Positions 33,337 to 43,800 are shown, counted from the first letter of the stretch. The stretch is 48,997 nt of DNA from Pseudanabaena cinerea FACHB-1277 (GCF_014696345.1 NZ_JACJPY010000031.1:1-48997); one strand, 5' to 3'. Numbers and translations are program-made. Notes: generated from the sequence alone by a model not told the origin.

Positions 33337-34785
33337 TCATTTCACTTCAGCATAAATAATTTTGCCATTTTGCTTGAACTCATCGTCAAGGTGATATAGC
33401 TGATCTCGTACAATTTGCCGTAAACGAATGGCAGGTTCTAGGCAATCTCTCTGGTAATCGATTGGGGTTAATTCTAGATGAGGGTAGAGAATTTTTAAGA
33501 ATCCTGACGCCGATCGCTGAATCGCTTGTTGATCGCGAATGGTTGTATTTTTATCAAAACTAGTATGTTGACTGACGTAAGAGGCAAAGCGATTATCGCG
33601 GCGCAAAGCAAGTAAGGCTTCGCCAAAAAAGTCTGTTTTTAAGCCAACTTGAGTGGCGATCGCCTCAGTTTTAAATTTGGGAATTTCCCACCCTGGCAAA
33701 ATCCCTGCAAAGCGATCGAGTAATGCGGTTTCTGAAAAGAATTTAGGTAAATCTTGCAATAAGTTAAATTCATTGCGAGGGCGTAGCTGCTCATCTAGTT
33801 CGATATTGGCAAGCATTACGAGAGAGCAATCACTGGAAATATCCGCAAAGCCTGAACGATTGTAACGACCACTTGCCAAATAATTTTTGAGTGGACCAAT
33901 GATTTCATCGGGATTCTCAAAAGTCAAGCTCTGGACTTCATCTAGCACCACCACATCATGGCGACCGAGTAATCCAATCTCTTTATTTTTGCCATTGATA
34001 AATAAACGGGCAGGAGTGACTTTACCGCCACTAATGAGCGCGACTTTATTACTAATATTCTCAAATATAAAACTCTTGCCTGTGCCTTTGGGCGCTAATT
34101 CCATGATGTGATAATTCGATTCAACCAGTGGCAATAATCTGGCTAACACCCAATTTTTTGCGGTGGTACTATATGCTGAAATTTCGGGATTAAAGCCCAT
34201 AGAGCAGAACATTAAATCGCGCCATTGCTCGGTTGTAAATTGCGATCGCGCTTTGGCATATTCCGTTAGGTTAATTTCCGAACATTGAAAAGGATCAAAA
34301 TCGATTACTTCGACAATGCCATCGGATTGCATGGATAGAGATATTTTGCCCCATAGTCCTTGTCTCAATAGGTTTTCATAGCGTTCTACTAGGTCAACGC
34401 CGATGCGACATTCTTCGATATTTAACGAAGGAATACTGGCCACGGGTTCGGGAATGCGATCGCCTTTATTTTCTAGTCTCACACGTACTTGCATGAGGGC
34501 AATGATTTTTAAGACTTCACCTTGAGTAAGCTTGAAATTGAGGACATGGCGATCGTCTTTGCGTGGAAAAGCTTTGCGAACGAAGTTATTAACTTTCTCA
34601 ATATCGGCTATACCTAATTCTCCATTCCCTTGAATAATTTTATCGATCAGCCATTCCGCGACAAAGCTAGGCACTCCCGCATTTTTAAGTCCACTAGAAT
34701 TAAAGCGCCGCTTATCAATAGAAAGATCGCCAAATACTTCGCGGACAAGTTCATTTGGATAGTTAGAGTGATTATAGGAATTCAT
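33337..34785 (-). CDS. brxL: BrxL-like ATPase (short form)
   Basis: The 482-residue protein fits BrxL of BREX defence systems. It begins with LVREVFGDLSIDKR and has an AAA+-like P-loop APKGTGKSFIFENIS (residues 231-245, Lys237). The Walker B stretch is VVVLDEVQSL near 278-287, and LVMLANIELDEQLRPRNEF follows. The long-form BrxL of type 1 systems carries a C-terminal Lon-like protease domain, which is not seen here (482 residues, no S16 Ser/Lys pair). This matches the shorter BrxL class. It overlaps the pglW/pglZ fusion gene by 14 bases, so the two are translationally coupled. Structural work in other systems suggests BrxL acts as a DNA-translocating motor; here only its fold class is known. 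Confidence 0.85.
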   Translation of the reverse strand: MNSYNHSNYPNELVREVFGDLSIDKRRFNSSGLKNAGVPSFVAEWLIDKIIQGNGELGIADIEKVNNFVRKAFPRKDDRHVLNFKLTQGEVLKIIALMQVRVRLENKGDRIPEPVASIPSLNIEECRIGVDLVERYENLLRQGLWGKISLSMQSDGIVEVIDFDPFQCSEINLTEYAKARSQFTTEQWRDLMFCSMGFNPEISAYSTTAKNWVLARLLPLVESNYHIMELAPKGTGKSFIFENISNKVALISGGKVTPARLFINGKNKEIGLLGRHDVVVLDEVQSLTFENPDEIIGPLKNYLASGRYNRSGFADISSDCSLVMLANIELDEQLRPRNEFNLLQDLPKFFSETALLDRFAGILPGWEIPKFKTEAIATQVGLKTDFFGEALLALRRDNRFASYVSQHTSFDKNTTIRDQQAIQRSASGFLKILYPHLELTPIDYQRDCLEPAIRLRQIVRDQLYHLDDEFKQNGKIIYAEVK

Positions 34786-37700
34786 CTAGACCTCCTGCAA
34801 ACCCACTGGTATAGATTTGGGAGATCGTAATTGCTGTTTCATCAGGTAAATCTATCAGCATCGTTTCACCATCGGCAAACCGATATCGTAAGTTTCCTGA
34901 AAGACTATACTTAATATCAGCATTGCTTTTAGCACTAAGTGGTAATTGGGGAAAAGCAACCTCGATAGTATAAGTTTCTTTGCGGTTACTGAGTTGGCGG
35001 ATAATTTGTTTGCCATATAGTAATTCTGGTAATTCTTTAATCTCAAGAATCACATCGTAAATCGTGGCGGAGTTGCGGCGATTGTCAATTGTGATGGCTA
35101 GTTTTCCTCTTTGATTTGCCTTGCCTGAGCCTTTGATCGTAATTGATACTGGCTTTCGTTCTACAGATTGCGATAGAACGGAAACGCCGATGATTGCTTC
35201 TTCAGGGAAGAGTCCACCATGTAAACCAATGCCAAGTCCTTGGGATGTTTTTTGGAATGTGCTGAAGCACATACTACTTTTAGGAACACTAATATCTTCA
35301 GGGAGTCCAAAAGCTTTAGATTCTAGAATAAAGCAACGTGGATCGGCTGTGCGTCCGATCGCCATTCTGCCTGAGCCATTAACATCACGTGGTGGATTTG
35401 GCATAAGAGGAACTTCACCCATTAATTGACCGTGATCACTAGCGATAACAACTTTTAGGCTTTCTGGTTGTGGGTGTTGCTGAATGCAGTAATGGATTTG
35501 ATCGGCGAGTTTGCGTAATGTGGCAGGACGATCGCTGTGGTACAGGCTATCCCAATCGCGGGACTCATGGTAAAGATGATCGAGTTGTTCGGTATCCCAA
35601 CAGAAAAGAGAATGTTTTGCGTTTCGCAGATCATCGTAAAGTATACTCATGCGCCCATCGGTATAGCGATCGCCTATACCCATTTGTGGAAAAGCTTTTG
35701 CCATTTCGGGCGACCAATCAGAGCGATCGCATGGTAATTGTGTGTAGAGACTCCATTTTGCATATTCTGTCTTTGTTGGCAAGATACTAATGCGTGGTGA
35801 TAACTCCATCTCTAGCTTTAATTTGTTTTGTGATGAGTTACTTTCAGTTAAATATTGTAGTAATTCCTGATGATCTAGCCATCCTAAACCATCAATTACT
35901 ACCCATAACACAGGATTATTTTTAGCTAATTGAGTAACTAAATGGGCGGTACTATAATTTAATGGCGAATCAGCAACGGCTTGAGTTTTGAGATTGGGAT
36001 ATTGCTGATAGAGCCAATTGGCAAAACTTTCACCGAGGCGATCGCTTTCTCTTTCATTTACAGATTTTTTCGCAACTGTTAACTCCCATTTTCGGAATGG
36101 CAAATATTTTTCGACCGCCCAATTAATTGCTTCATGAACAGATCCATTCACACCCAGTGCTGGCGGTAAATCTGGAGGCAATAGACTTAGCAGCTTATGA
36201 CGTTGTGCAACTGAATAGGGTAAACGATGAATGCGATCGCTAACTACTAATTCGGGATATTTAATTGATAATTCATAGGCTAGATTTGTAATGTGTTGAA
36301 TATTTGGTAAATCAAGGGCGATCGTATCTAAAATCTTGCCTTCAGATGCAAGGATTTTCTGCTGCCAATGATTATTTAGTTCTTTAATAAATTGGACAGG
36401 AAAATCTAAAGGAAATTTGCCTAAGTCATCAATTAAGCTACTAGAAGAATCTAGCCCAATCCAACTACGCAAGAGTTCTTGTTTCTTTTCCACAATATAG
36501 GCTGCTGCCAATTTAGGATTATCAGTTGATTGACTAATAACTTGCTGCCAGTATTTCTCAAAGGGCTGAAAATCTTCATGCACATTGATTAGTAGCCATT
36601 GGGCGAGGTGACTAATGCTAGGTGTGTCAGTCCAAATTTGATGATTTTCTGTAATATTGGCTAGAAGTTCTATAACTGGATTAGCTTTTGGTTTAGCGAT
36701 TTGATAATGGCTGAGGCGATCGCATAGGGAATGTAGATAATTATCGAGTGGTGGCGATTGCCATTGCGTTAGATTGATGGCATCACCGAGGAGTGATTGT
36801 AAATAAACGATTGGTTCCTGTTTCTCAGTGATAATTGTATGGGATAAATCATGCAGTTCTAACCATTTGCGGGTAAAGTTACAGAGATAAGCGCCCGAAA
36901 TCCAATAGTGTTGAGATGTTTCTAGTTCTTGCACATGAAAATATTGTAACCATTCTAGTTCTGTCGCGATCGCTTGATAGCCTTGAGGGACTTGATAGGT
37001 AGCAGTGGGATCGAGGGTAACGGTAAATTTTTCAGGTGTTTGATGGGGAAAAACAACAGGGCTGTGATGACGCGAAAAAAAGGCTTTAGCATCAATGATC
37101 TGATTTGTAGGTAGTATTAGTTGAGGTTTGGGCGTTTCTACCCTAATTGCGACTTTTTCTGGTGAGGTAGCAATGGTTGGTGATTTCTCGAAACATTGTT
37201 TTAAAGCTTCTAGAAATTCATTGGCAGATTTAAAGCGATCGCTTCTGTGCGGTGCAATTGCTTTGTTAAGCAAGATAGTCAATTTTTCAGGAACCTTTAC
37301 GGTTAAGCCTAAGGTGTCGGGATGCACGGGCAAAAGGTTTGGTGCAGGAAAGCCTCCATCAAAAGGATAATGCCCTGTTAAACATTCGTAAAAGGTAATG
37401 CCAAGAGCATAGAGATCCCGATCAATTTTTGCTTCTAGTGATGCTGAGTCCTGAAAGTTAAAGTCAGGAGGCAAATAGCGCTGAGTCCCTGCACTCGTGG
37501 GAGATTCGTTCTGTTCTGATGCGGCAATATTAAAATCAATAATCTTGACGCATATCTCTTGATTCTTAATATTATCAATGTTAGTAATCAAGAGATTAGA
37601 AGGTTTGATGTCTTGGTGATAGATGCCGTTATTGTGTAAATGCTCTAGCCCGATCGCTGTTTGTTTGGCGATCGCGATCGCCTGTTCCTGACTAAGCTTT

Positions 37701-39409
37701 GTCTCTGACAGATAACTAGTTAAATCTTTTCCATCTACATAGTCGAAGACAATAAAAGGCGTTTCATCATCAGCTAGTTGCCCTGCATTACGCACCTTGA
37801 CAATATGGCGATGATCGGGCAGGTTACGCAGGATTTTATATTCTTGCTTCGCACGGTCATATAGAGAAATGCGATCGCGTAGCACAAGTTTCAGCACTTC
37901 ATAGACTTCAGCCGTAGTCTCCCATACTTTGTAAGTCACGCAAAAGCTGCCGACCTTTCCTAACTTCTCTTTGACTAAATATTGATTATTGATTAGATAA
38001 TCTTGAGACAAATTAGCTAAATCAATGGTTTCGCTTGTGGTGATTGGTATTAACTCTTGTCTAGCTGCATCAGCACTGGTAAAACGTTCTTGAGGATCTT
38101 TAGCACAAATTTTTTGCAGCCAATTATCAAAACTAATCGGAAGTTCTGGGTTTAGTTGCGATGGCGGCTCTACATAGCAAAGGGAACGGGATTGTAACTC
38201 TTGGACATTCTCAAATAATTTTCTGCCCGTGAAGACATAGTAAAAGATTGCGCCAATGGAAAATAGATCAGAGGCAATGCTTGCCTTTGTTGGATCTTGT
38301 TGACATTCAGGAGGTTGATATTTGTAGTCGATGCTATCGATGATTTCGGCGGCGATCGTGTGGGTGCGATCGCGATTTCGGGCATACTCAAAACCTGTGA
38401 TCACTGCCTGACCTTTGTTATGGGTAATCATAATATTGTCAGGAGACAGATTGCGATGAATAGTACCATGCTCATGGGCATATTCCATTGCGCCTAAAAC
38501 TTGATTGAGAACATCAAATTTTTGATTGGTAGATAGCAGTCGTATAGCTTGGCTTAATGGGCGACCCTCAATCTCGTCAAGCACAAGAATAAAGCGATCT
38601 TTGTCCTCTGTCTCAAAAAAATCTCTGATTTTTTGAATGTTGGGATGGTCATCAATCTGGCTTAGAGATGCAAATGTTGTAAGAATTCTCTTTTTGTCTG
38701 GGTCTGGATTTTCTGGATCAGGATACGGTTCTGCTAGATATATTTTGAGTCTTGCAGTTCGAGTAGATATTAAACTATGTCTAGCGCGATATTCTTCAAA
38801 GCGATCGCCACTACTCAACTTCTGCTCTAGCTGCCAGTCACGATAGATTACTGGTTTAGATTTAGGTTGAGTTTTGCCTCTAATAGCGATTTCAATAGCA
38901 TTGGAATATGTATAAACATCTTGAAGGCGATGGTCAGGAATTAGATGAGAACTTTTAAAAAATTCTACACTTTCTCTTAAATAAGTAATACTATCTTCAT
39001 CTTTGCCATTATGATCGGTGATTGTTGTTTCTAACGAAGTAATTAGAATTGCAGCCTGAACATGAATTTTTCTAAGTGTATGACTTTGAGCTTTGTTAGA
39101 GTCGCTAATTAAAGACGAAACAACTTTAGCGTGTTGACGTAATTTAGCTAGAGGAGATGTAAAGGGTTCTCTGTTCTCTGGATACCACTTATCATAAATA
39201 TCAATATGTCCAACAATATTTTTGATGTCTACGACAAAGACACATTGCGGCGCAATAATTGCTAGATCAATCTCATAGATTTCTTTACCTTGCTTAAGTT
39301 CAAAATTACTAAAAATAGTAAATGTATCAGGTAATTTACTTTTAAGAAATTTGATCGCATTATCTTCAAATTCATTGGCAGCTTTGCCAATTACGATATG
39401 TTTAGCCAT
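34772..39409 (-). CDS. PglW-PglZ fusion: NERD, pseudokinase, kinase and PglZ domain
   Basis: This is a 1545-residue, multi-domain protein. Residues 1-150 form a NERD (nuclease-related) domain with EIDLAII (46-52) and VVDIK (59-63), the D-x-x-D/E-x-K type site. Residues about 192-455 are a kinase fold whose catalytic loop is HRN (318-320) and whose DFG is replaced by GFE (339-341), so it is probably a pseudokinase. Residues 472-740 are a Ser/Thr kinase-like domain with Lys507, HQDIKPSN (598-605) and DFN (625-627), likely active. After a 400-residue linker, residues 1160-1410 give a PglZ alkaline-phosphatase-superfamily domain: VIDG (1171), PTKTEYAK (1211), ASDHG (1323) and HGG (1397). PglW and PglZ are separate BREX/Pgl proteins elsewhere. 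The gene overlaps brxL and the DUF4058 frame. Confidence 0.85.
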   Translation of the reverse strand: MAKHIVIGKAANEFEDNAIKFLKSKLPDTFTIFSNFELKQGKEIYEIDLAIIAPQCVFVVDIKNIVGHIDIYDKWYPENREPFTSPLAKLRQHAKVVSSLISDSNKAQSHTLRKIHVQAAILITSLETTITDHNGKDEDSITYLRESVEFFKSSHLIPDHRLQDVYTYSNAIEIAIRGKTQPKSKPVIYRDWQLEQKLSSGDRFEEYRARHSLISTRTARLKIYLAEPYPDPENPDPDKKRILTTFASLSQIDDHPNIQKIRDFFETEDKDRFILVLDEIEGRPLSQAIRLLSTNQKFDVLNQVLGAMEYAHEHGTIHRNLSPDNIMITHNKGQAVITGFEYARNRDRTHTIAAEIIDSIDYKYQPPECQQDPTKASIASDLFSIGAIFYYVFTGRKLFENVQELQSRSLCYVEPPSQLNPELPISFDNWLQKICAKDPQERFTSADAARQELIPITTSETIDLANLSQDYLINNQYLVKEKLGKVGSFCVTYKVWETTAEVYEVLKLVLRDRISLYDRAKQEYKILRNLPDHRHIVKVRNAGQLADDETPFIVFDYVDGKDLTSYLSETKLSQEQAIAIAKQTAIGLEHLHNNGIYHQDIKPSNLLITNIDNIKNQEICVKIIDFNIAASEQNESPTSAGTQRYLPPDFNFQDSASLEAKIDRDLYALGITFYECLTGHYPFDGGFPAPNLLPVHPDTLGLTVKVPEKLTILLNKAIAPHRSDRFKSANEFLEALKQCFEKSPTIATSPEKVAIRVETPKPQLILPTNQIIDAKAFFSRHHSPVVFPHQTPEKFTVTLDPTATYQVPQGYQAIATELEWLQYFHVQELETSQHYWISGAYLCNFTRKWLELHDLSHTIITEKQEPIVYLQSLLGDAINLTQWQSPPLDNYLHSLCDRLSHYQIAKPKANPVIELLANITENHQIWTDTPSISHLAQWLLINVHEDFQPFEKYWQQVISQSTDNPKLAAAYIVEKKQELLRSWIGLDSSSSLIDDLGKFPLDFPVQFIKELNNHWQQKILASEGKILDTIALDLPNIQHITNLAYELSIKYPELVVSDRIHRLPYSVAQRHKLLSLLPPDLPPALGVNGSVHEAINWAVEKYLPFRKWELTVAKKSVNERESDRLGESFANWLYQQYPNLKTQAVADSPLNYSTAHLVTQLAKNNPVLWVVIDGLGWLDHQELLQYLTESNSSQNKLKLEMELSPRISILPTKTEYAKWSLYTQLPCDRSDWSPEMAKAFPQMGIGDRYTDGRMSILYDDLRNAKHSLFCWDTEQLDHLYHESRDWDSLYHSDRPATLRKLADQIHYCIQQHPQPESLKVVIASDHGQLMGEVPLMPNPPRDVNGSGRMAIGRTADPRCFILESKAFGLPEDISVPKSSMCFSTFQKTSQGLGIGLHGGLFPEEAIIGVSVLSQSVERKPVSITIKGSGKANQRGKLAITIDNRRNSATIYDVILEIKELPELLYGKQIIRQLSNRKETYTIEVAFPQLPLSAKSNADIKYSLSGNLRYRFADGETMLIDLPDETAITISQIYTSGFAGGLDEFL

Positions 39410-40036
39410 GATTAATTAACTCCTTTACCCAAATTAGATCGACTTCATTTAGCGTTGGCTCAGGTTGTTGAGTGTAATCGATCGCCATGTCATATCGCCC
39501 CCTTTGATAAATTTGCTGAAAAATTGTTTGTATATCTAAAATTGGTTCTGCTTCATTGGGGCGTAAAGGGATAGGGACATCGGGAATGCGTCGCGTACTG
39601 AAAAATTGTACAAATCAGCACTAGGGCGATCGTGACTACGGCTAATGAGAATATGGTAGTCAGATACGGGTGTGTGATGATATAAAAATGTTGAATTTAT
39701 GCGTAGAAGATCGATCTCAATCAGGTGAGTTTGAGTTTGCAGAATCCGTCTGTGTTTCCGTAAATAGGCTTCCTTGCCTTCACCTGTTCTTTTGTTTTTA
39801 GGAGAAAGAATTTCTATGGCTGTAATTACTTTTCCTGTTTTAACTTCCCGAATTTCCAGATAACGTTCAGTAATTTCTTCGTGCCAATAGGTGCGCTTTT
39901 CAATTTCTATCCGATAGTCTTGGCTAAGTATATCTGCTAGGGCATCAGCGATCGCCACGATTAGGCGGCTATGGACAGATGACCAAAGTTCAGGATGTTC
40001 TAGGTAAGGATTCATTCCAAGGAAAGGCGATCGCAT
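39402..40036 (-). pseudogene. DUF4058 gene with a frameshift
   Basis: The first frame (40036 down to about 39590) gives MRSPFLGMNPYLEHPELWSS, AIADALADILSQDYRIEIEK, YWHEEITERYLEIREVKTGK and AIEILSPKNKRTGEG, the DUF4058 family start. It then loses register at the GCGACGCATTCCCG region (39581-39592). In another frame the family continues: IPDVPIPLRPNEAEPILDIQ, then YDMAIDYTQQPEPTLNEVDL, ending at a stop at 39402. The deduced full protein would be about 211 residues, typical for the family. A missing base explains this, either a real mutation or a sequencing error. The stop overlaps the start of the fusion gene by 8 bases. DUF4058 is a cyanobacterial family of unknown function. Confidence 0.85.
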
Positions 40037-40045
40037 ACTTTAACC

Positions 40046-40387
40046 TCACGCTACTGCAAAGTCGGTATAGGGACGCATCTGTGGGCTATGGAAGCCAAGA
40101 ACGATATCTTCTTTAGGCACACCCAAAGCCATCAGTTCATTAGCAATGCCCACTTCTGTCCAATCTTCTTCAATCCAAAATTTTTGATCGCGGATGCGGA
40201 CATAGACAGTGATGTCATTAATGCGATCGCTTTTGCGCCAGCCTACAGACATCCAGATATAATGACGGTTATTTTCGTCAATTACTAGAATATTCTCAAG
40301 ATCATGTTTAGAATATTGATTACATAAGTTGACGTGCTTTGATAATATCTCTCTAATTTGGTTAGAATATTGAGCTAATTTATCCAT
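40046..40387 (-). CDS. xisI: XisI-like protein
   Basis: The 113-residue protein starts MDKLAQYSNQIREILSKHV and ends HSPQMRPYTDFAVA, with DDxWxEVGIANELMALGVPK in between (here EDWTEVGIANELMALGVPKE). This is the XisI family, named after a factor controlling excision of the fdxN element in Nostoc but present in many cyanobacteria without that element. XisI pairs with XisH. It overlaps XisH by 13 bases (40375-40387). It is co-oriented with the BREX-like genes and lies 9 bases upstream of the DUF4058 frame. Role in this operon unknown; it may act as an antitoxin-like or regulatory partner of XisH. Confidence 0.85.
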   Translation of the reverse strand: MDKLAQYSNQIREILSKHVNLCNQYSKHDLENILVIDENNRHYIWMSVGWRKSDRINDITVYVRIRDQKFWIEEDWTEVGIANELMALGVPKEDIVLGFHSPQMRPYTDFAVA

Positions 40388-40791
40388 TTTAATACCTCCT
40401 CTTGGTTGATATCGACAATAATCAGTGGCAGTTGGTGCTTATCTAGGATTAGTTTAATGACTTCTTGACTAAAAAAGTTGCTGTATGCTTCATTGCTAAT
40501 TGCAACATATAGTTTTCTTTCTGGTGCTGTTTCCTCCAACAAGTAGCGATATATATCATATTGACCAAGAGCTTCCTTAAGATCCTGAAATTTTGATGCT
40601 CCTAAAAAGCTCTTAACTTCTATCACGATTTTCTGCTCTCCTCTTTCGGCTGCGATGGCTTTTTCTGCACCCAAATCAGCATATAGTCTGGTTTTCAGGT
40701 ACTCAATGATATATGGATCATCTGTTACTCTCCATCCATCAGCGATAAGAGCGTTTTTAACAGATCTATGTATAAAATCCAACTTAGGCAT
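40375..40791 (-). CDS. xisH: XisH-like protein (PD-(D/E)XK-like fold)
   Basis: I take the ATG at 40791 (MPKLDFIHRSVKNALIADGW), which matches family starts, rather than the ATG at 40809. The 138-residue protein has the XisH pattern: KNALIADGWRVTDDP, YADLGAEKAIAAERGEQKIV and IEVKSFLGASKFQDLKEALGQYDIYR. The EVK within IVIEVKSF is the D/E-x-K core expected of restriction-endonuclease-like folds; structural-genomics XisH structures have such a fold, as I recall it. A nuclease effector is possible. The gene lies 10 bases downstream of the BrxC-like stop, with an upstream alternative start overlapping it. Confidence 0.85.
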   Translation of the reverse strand: MPKLDFIHRSVKNALIADGWRVTDDPYIIEYLKTRLYADLGAEKAIAAERGEQKIVIEVKSFLGASKFQDLKEALGQYDIYRYLLEETAPERKLYVAISNEAYSNFFSQEVIKLILDKHQLPLIIVDINQEEVLKWIN

Positions 40792-40801
40792 AGTTTTGTG
40801 G

Positions 40802-43800
40802 TTAATCATCCTCCGTTTTATCTGTTAAGTAATCTTGAAGCTTTGTATAAAGGCTAGTACGGCGGCTTTGGGTTAGTTGACGGAAGCGTGAGATAATCTG
40901 AATCTCAAGATTTGAGTCGATGATGCTATTACATTTTTGTTCTATTTCTTTAATTGTGTTTTCCAGATCCTCAGTTAGCCCCAAAATATGAATAGGTTTT
41001 TCGTTTTGGATGCGTTGAATGAGTTTATGGGCATCTTCAGCTTGTCTTTCAAGATTACTATCTGTATTAATTCCAGACTCAACCACAGCAACTTGATTTA
41101 CCCATTCGCGGGCATCTTTACGAATTTTATCTAGCAAAGCTTGGCGATTTTTTTCAGTCTCGCGGCGGATGGTAATGTAGCGATCGCCCATCCATTCAGG
41201 GATTTGGCTATCCTCATCATGCCATTGTTGTAGTGTTTGCAGATGTTGATCGTAATCTTCTAGACTTTGACGCTTGGCAGTATCTGCAAGTTTGTATAGC
41301 TCTTGTAAGCGACTGAGTTGGCTTTGGATTAGACGATAACGATCTTCATCGATTTCTGAACCGAGATAATAGTTAGATTTGCGTGATAGTTCTGCTTCTA
41401 GGCTTTGACATTGTTTTAAGCCTGTAATTGTGGTTAGGCGTTGCTCTAGATCGTCTAATTCGTGACGATATTGCTCTAGGCGATCGCTTAGATATTGATT
41501 AATTGCTTGGATTTGTGGTTGAAAGCGATCGGGTACATCTTTACTTTTCTCAGCTAACGTTTGCTGTGATTTTTGACATTCATTTATTGAATTAGACTTT
41601 TGCTTAATTTCTTTTTCTAATACTCGAACTATATCAAGGACATCATCAAGTTCATCGATTTTGGTTTGAAACTGTTGATAGTTGGCATAGTGTGATGAAT
41701 CTTTGAAAATATATTCAATCTTGGCGTAATCAATCTTGAACTTATCTAATTCATTAGGATCAGCGATCGCCTCAATTCGATTTTGTAAGCGCGTTAGTTC
41801 TTCACATTGTTTAGCAATTTGATTATCAAATTCTTTGATTTTTTTATTGATTTCCGAATAATCTATTGTGAGATTGTTATTCTGTTTCGATAGCTCAGTA
41901 AGTTCTGCTGAAAATTTATGAATTTTTTGCAAGTTTTCCTCGCAATTGCGAATAGTGCTATTCATGCTGACAGAAAGATCATTAACTTGCTTGATAATTT
42001 TGTTGATTTTTCCTCTTGTTAAAAATTCTTCGTATCTCTTTTCTAAGTTTTTTGCTGCAACTTCTTTCTCGTGATAAATATCATTAAATTCTTCACTAAT
42101 TGGCATGAAAACTTGTAGCTGTTGTAAGACATTTTTTCTTTGATTATATTCATCTAATTTGTTAATCAATAAGTCACACTTAGCAAGCTCTCGCTTTATT
42201 CTTTCAAGTAAAGTTTTAAATCCACTATTCTGTAATTGAGAGAGTTGAGTTTCTTCTTCTCGCGTATCTAAATCATCATGAGTACCAATATGGAGTCGCT
42301 GTAAATGCTTGTAATTATCAAACATTTGTCCTATTGATTTAGCTTCACCAATTGATTTTACTCGCTCTATAGCTTGATTTATTGATTTTTTATTATCATC
42401 TGCTATCACTTGGCTTGACTGATTATTCTCAATTTTTCTTCCAAGACAACTTAATAGTTCTTTTATTTGTTGTTTATCTTCAGCGAATGTATATCGACTT
42501 TCTTGTTTGACTAGTTCTTCGCGCAATTTTATACATTCCAATGGCGATAAATCATTAAGTGATCGGCTGTCCCAATTTTGTAATTGTAGTTTGAGTTGCT
42601 CTTGGCGTTCGCTAATATTTTCGAGTGTTTCTTGATATTTAGCTTCATGTTGCAATGCTGGTAATGCTTCTGCAAATTGAGCGATCGCTTCTTGAGCATC
42701 CATAAGCTCTTGCTGAGTTGCATTTTGGCTCAAGCCTTCATAGCGACTTTGGACTTCACGCAGCTTTTGGGTGATTTGTTGGCGAGTCTCAATTGTTTTT
42801 TGGCGATGGGCGATCGCACTTTTAGTTTTTTCCAGCGCTTGTATATGAATATCTGGTAATGCTGTCACAGATTGTAATAGCTTGATTGCAGCATCGGTAT
42901 TGCCCAAACTTACACCACAATCTTGAATTGTAGTTAGACTGTCGAGATCTATTTGTAGTTGTTTGACTTTTAATTCAATAAGTTCTTGTAAACGTTTTAA
43001 AGCATTGACCTGTGTAGCTTCTTGGCTTGGAGTTCTGACAATATCAGTTAAAGTATAGTCTCTTAAAACTTGAGGATATAAATTAATTAATGCTTCAAAA
43101 GATGTTGCTAAATTTAGTTCTTCAGTCGCTTTAATTGGTTTGTACCAAGCATCAAAATTTTTGACACTTTGTGTTAATCTCCCTAACCATTCTCTAATCG
43201 TATTGGCTTCTGGAGCATTGCCATTAGAGTCTAAAAAATCTTTTGCTTGTTTGATATAGATAGAAGCTTGATCATGGGTGGTGGGTAAGGTAGGTATTGG
43301 AGGTGCAGTAATTCTTTCACGTCGAATCACTTTGGCATCTAGTTTAATAATCCATTCTTTAACAAGATTATCTAATTTTTCTACAATATTAGTAGTAGCC
43401 CAAAAGCTAAGTTCTTTCTCCTCTACACGAGGATCAGCACTTCGTGAACCTGATTTGATTGCAACAGTTCCTTTTAAAGAAACTTCAGATCGATGTAATG
43501 CTAACCAAGCAAAAGCCAAAACTACAAATGTCAAATCATGATATCCATAAGGAATATCAAATAGTTTTTGTCTGATAGTATTTAAAGATACTACAATAAC
43601 CTTTCCCCCTTTCAGATCACACAATTGATCAAGCATTTCCCAAGCAGCTAAGATGTTATTGTTTGTTGGTTTCTTTACATAATATTCGTTACCTTTTTTC
43701 TCAAAAATTCCCCAAACTTTTTCAAACATATCGATTGCACCTTGATATGCAGCTTTGTTATGTTTCGGCAAGTCAACAATTTCAATTTTTCCTTTCCCTA

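Noticed and set aside
40046-40791. An fdxN excision element, because of XisH and XisI
   Set aside because: No XisF recombinase, no split fdxN and no attachment-site pair is seen; XisHI are common outside that context.
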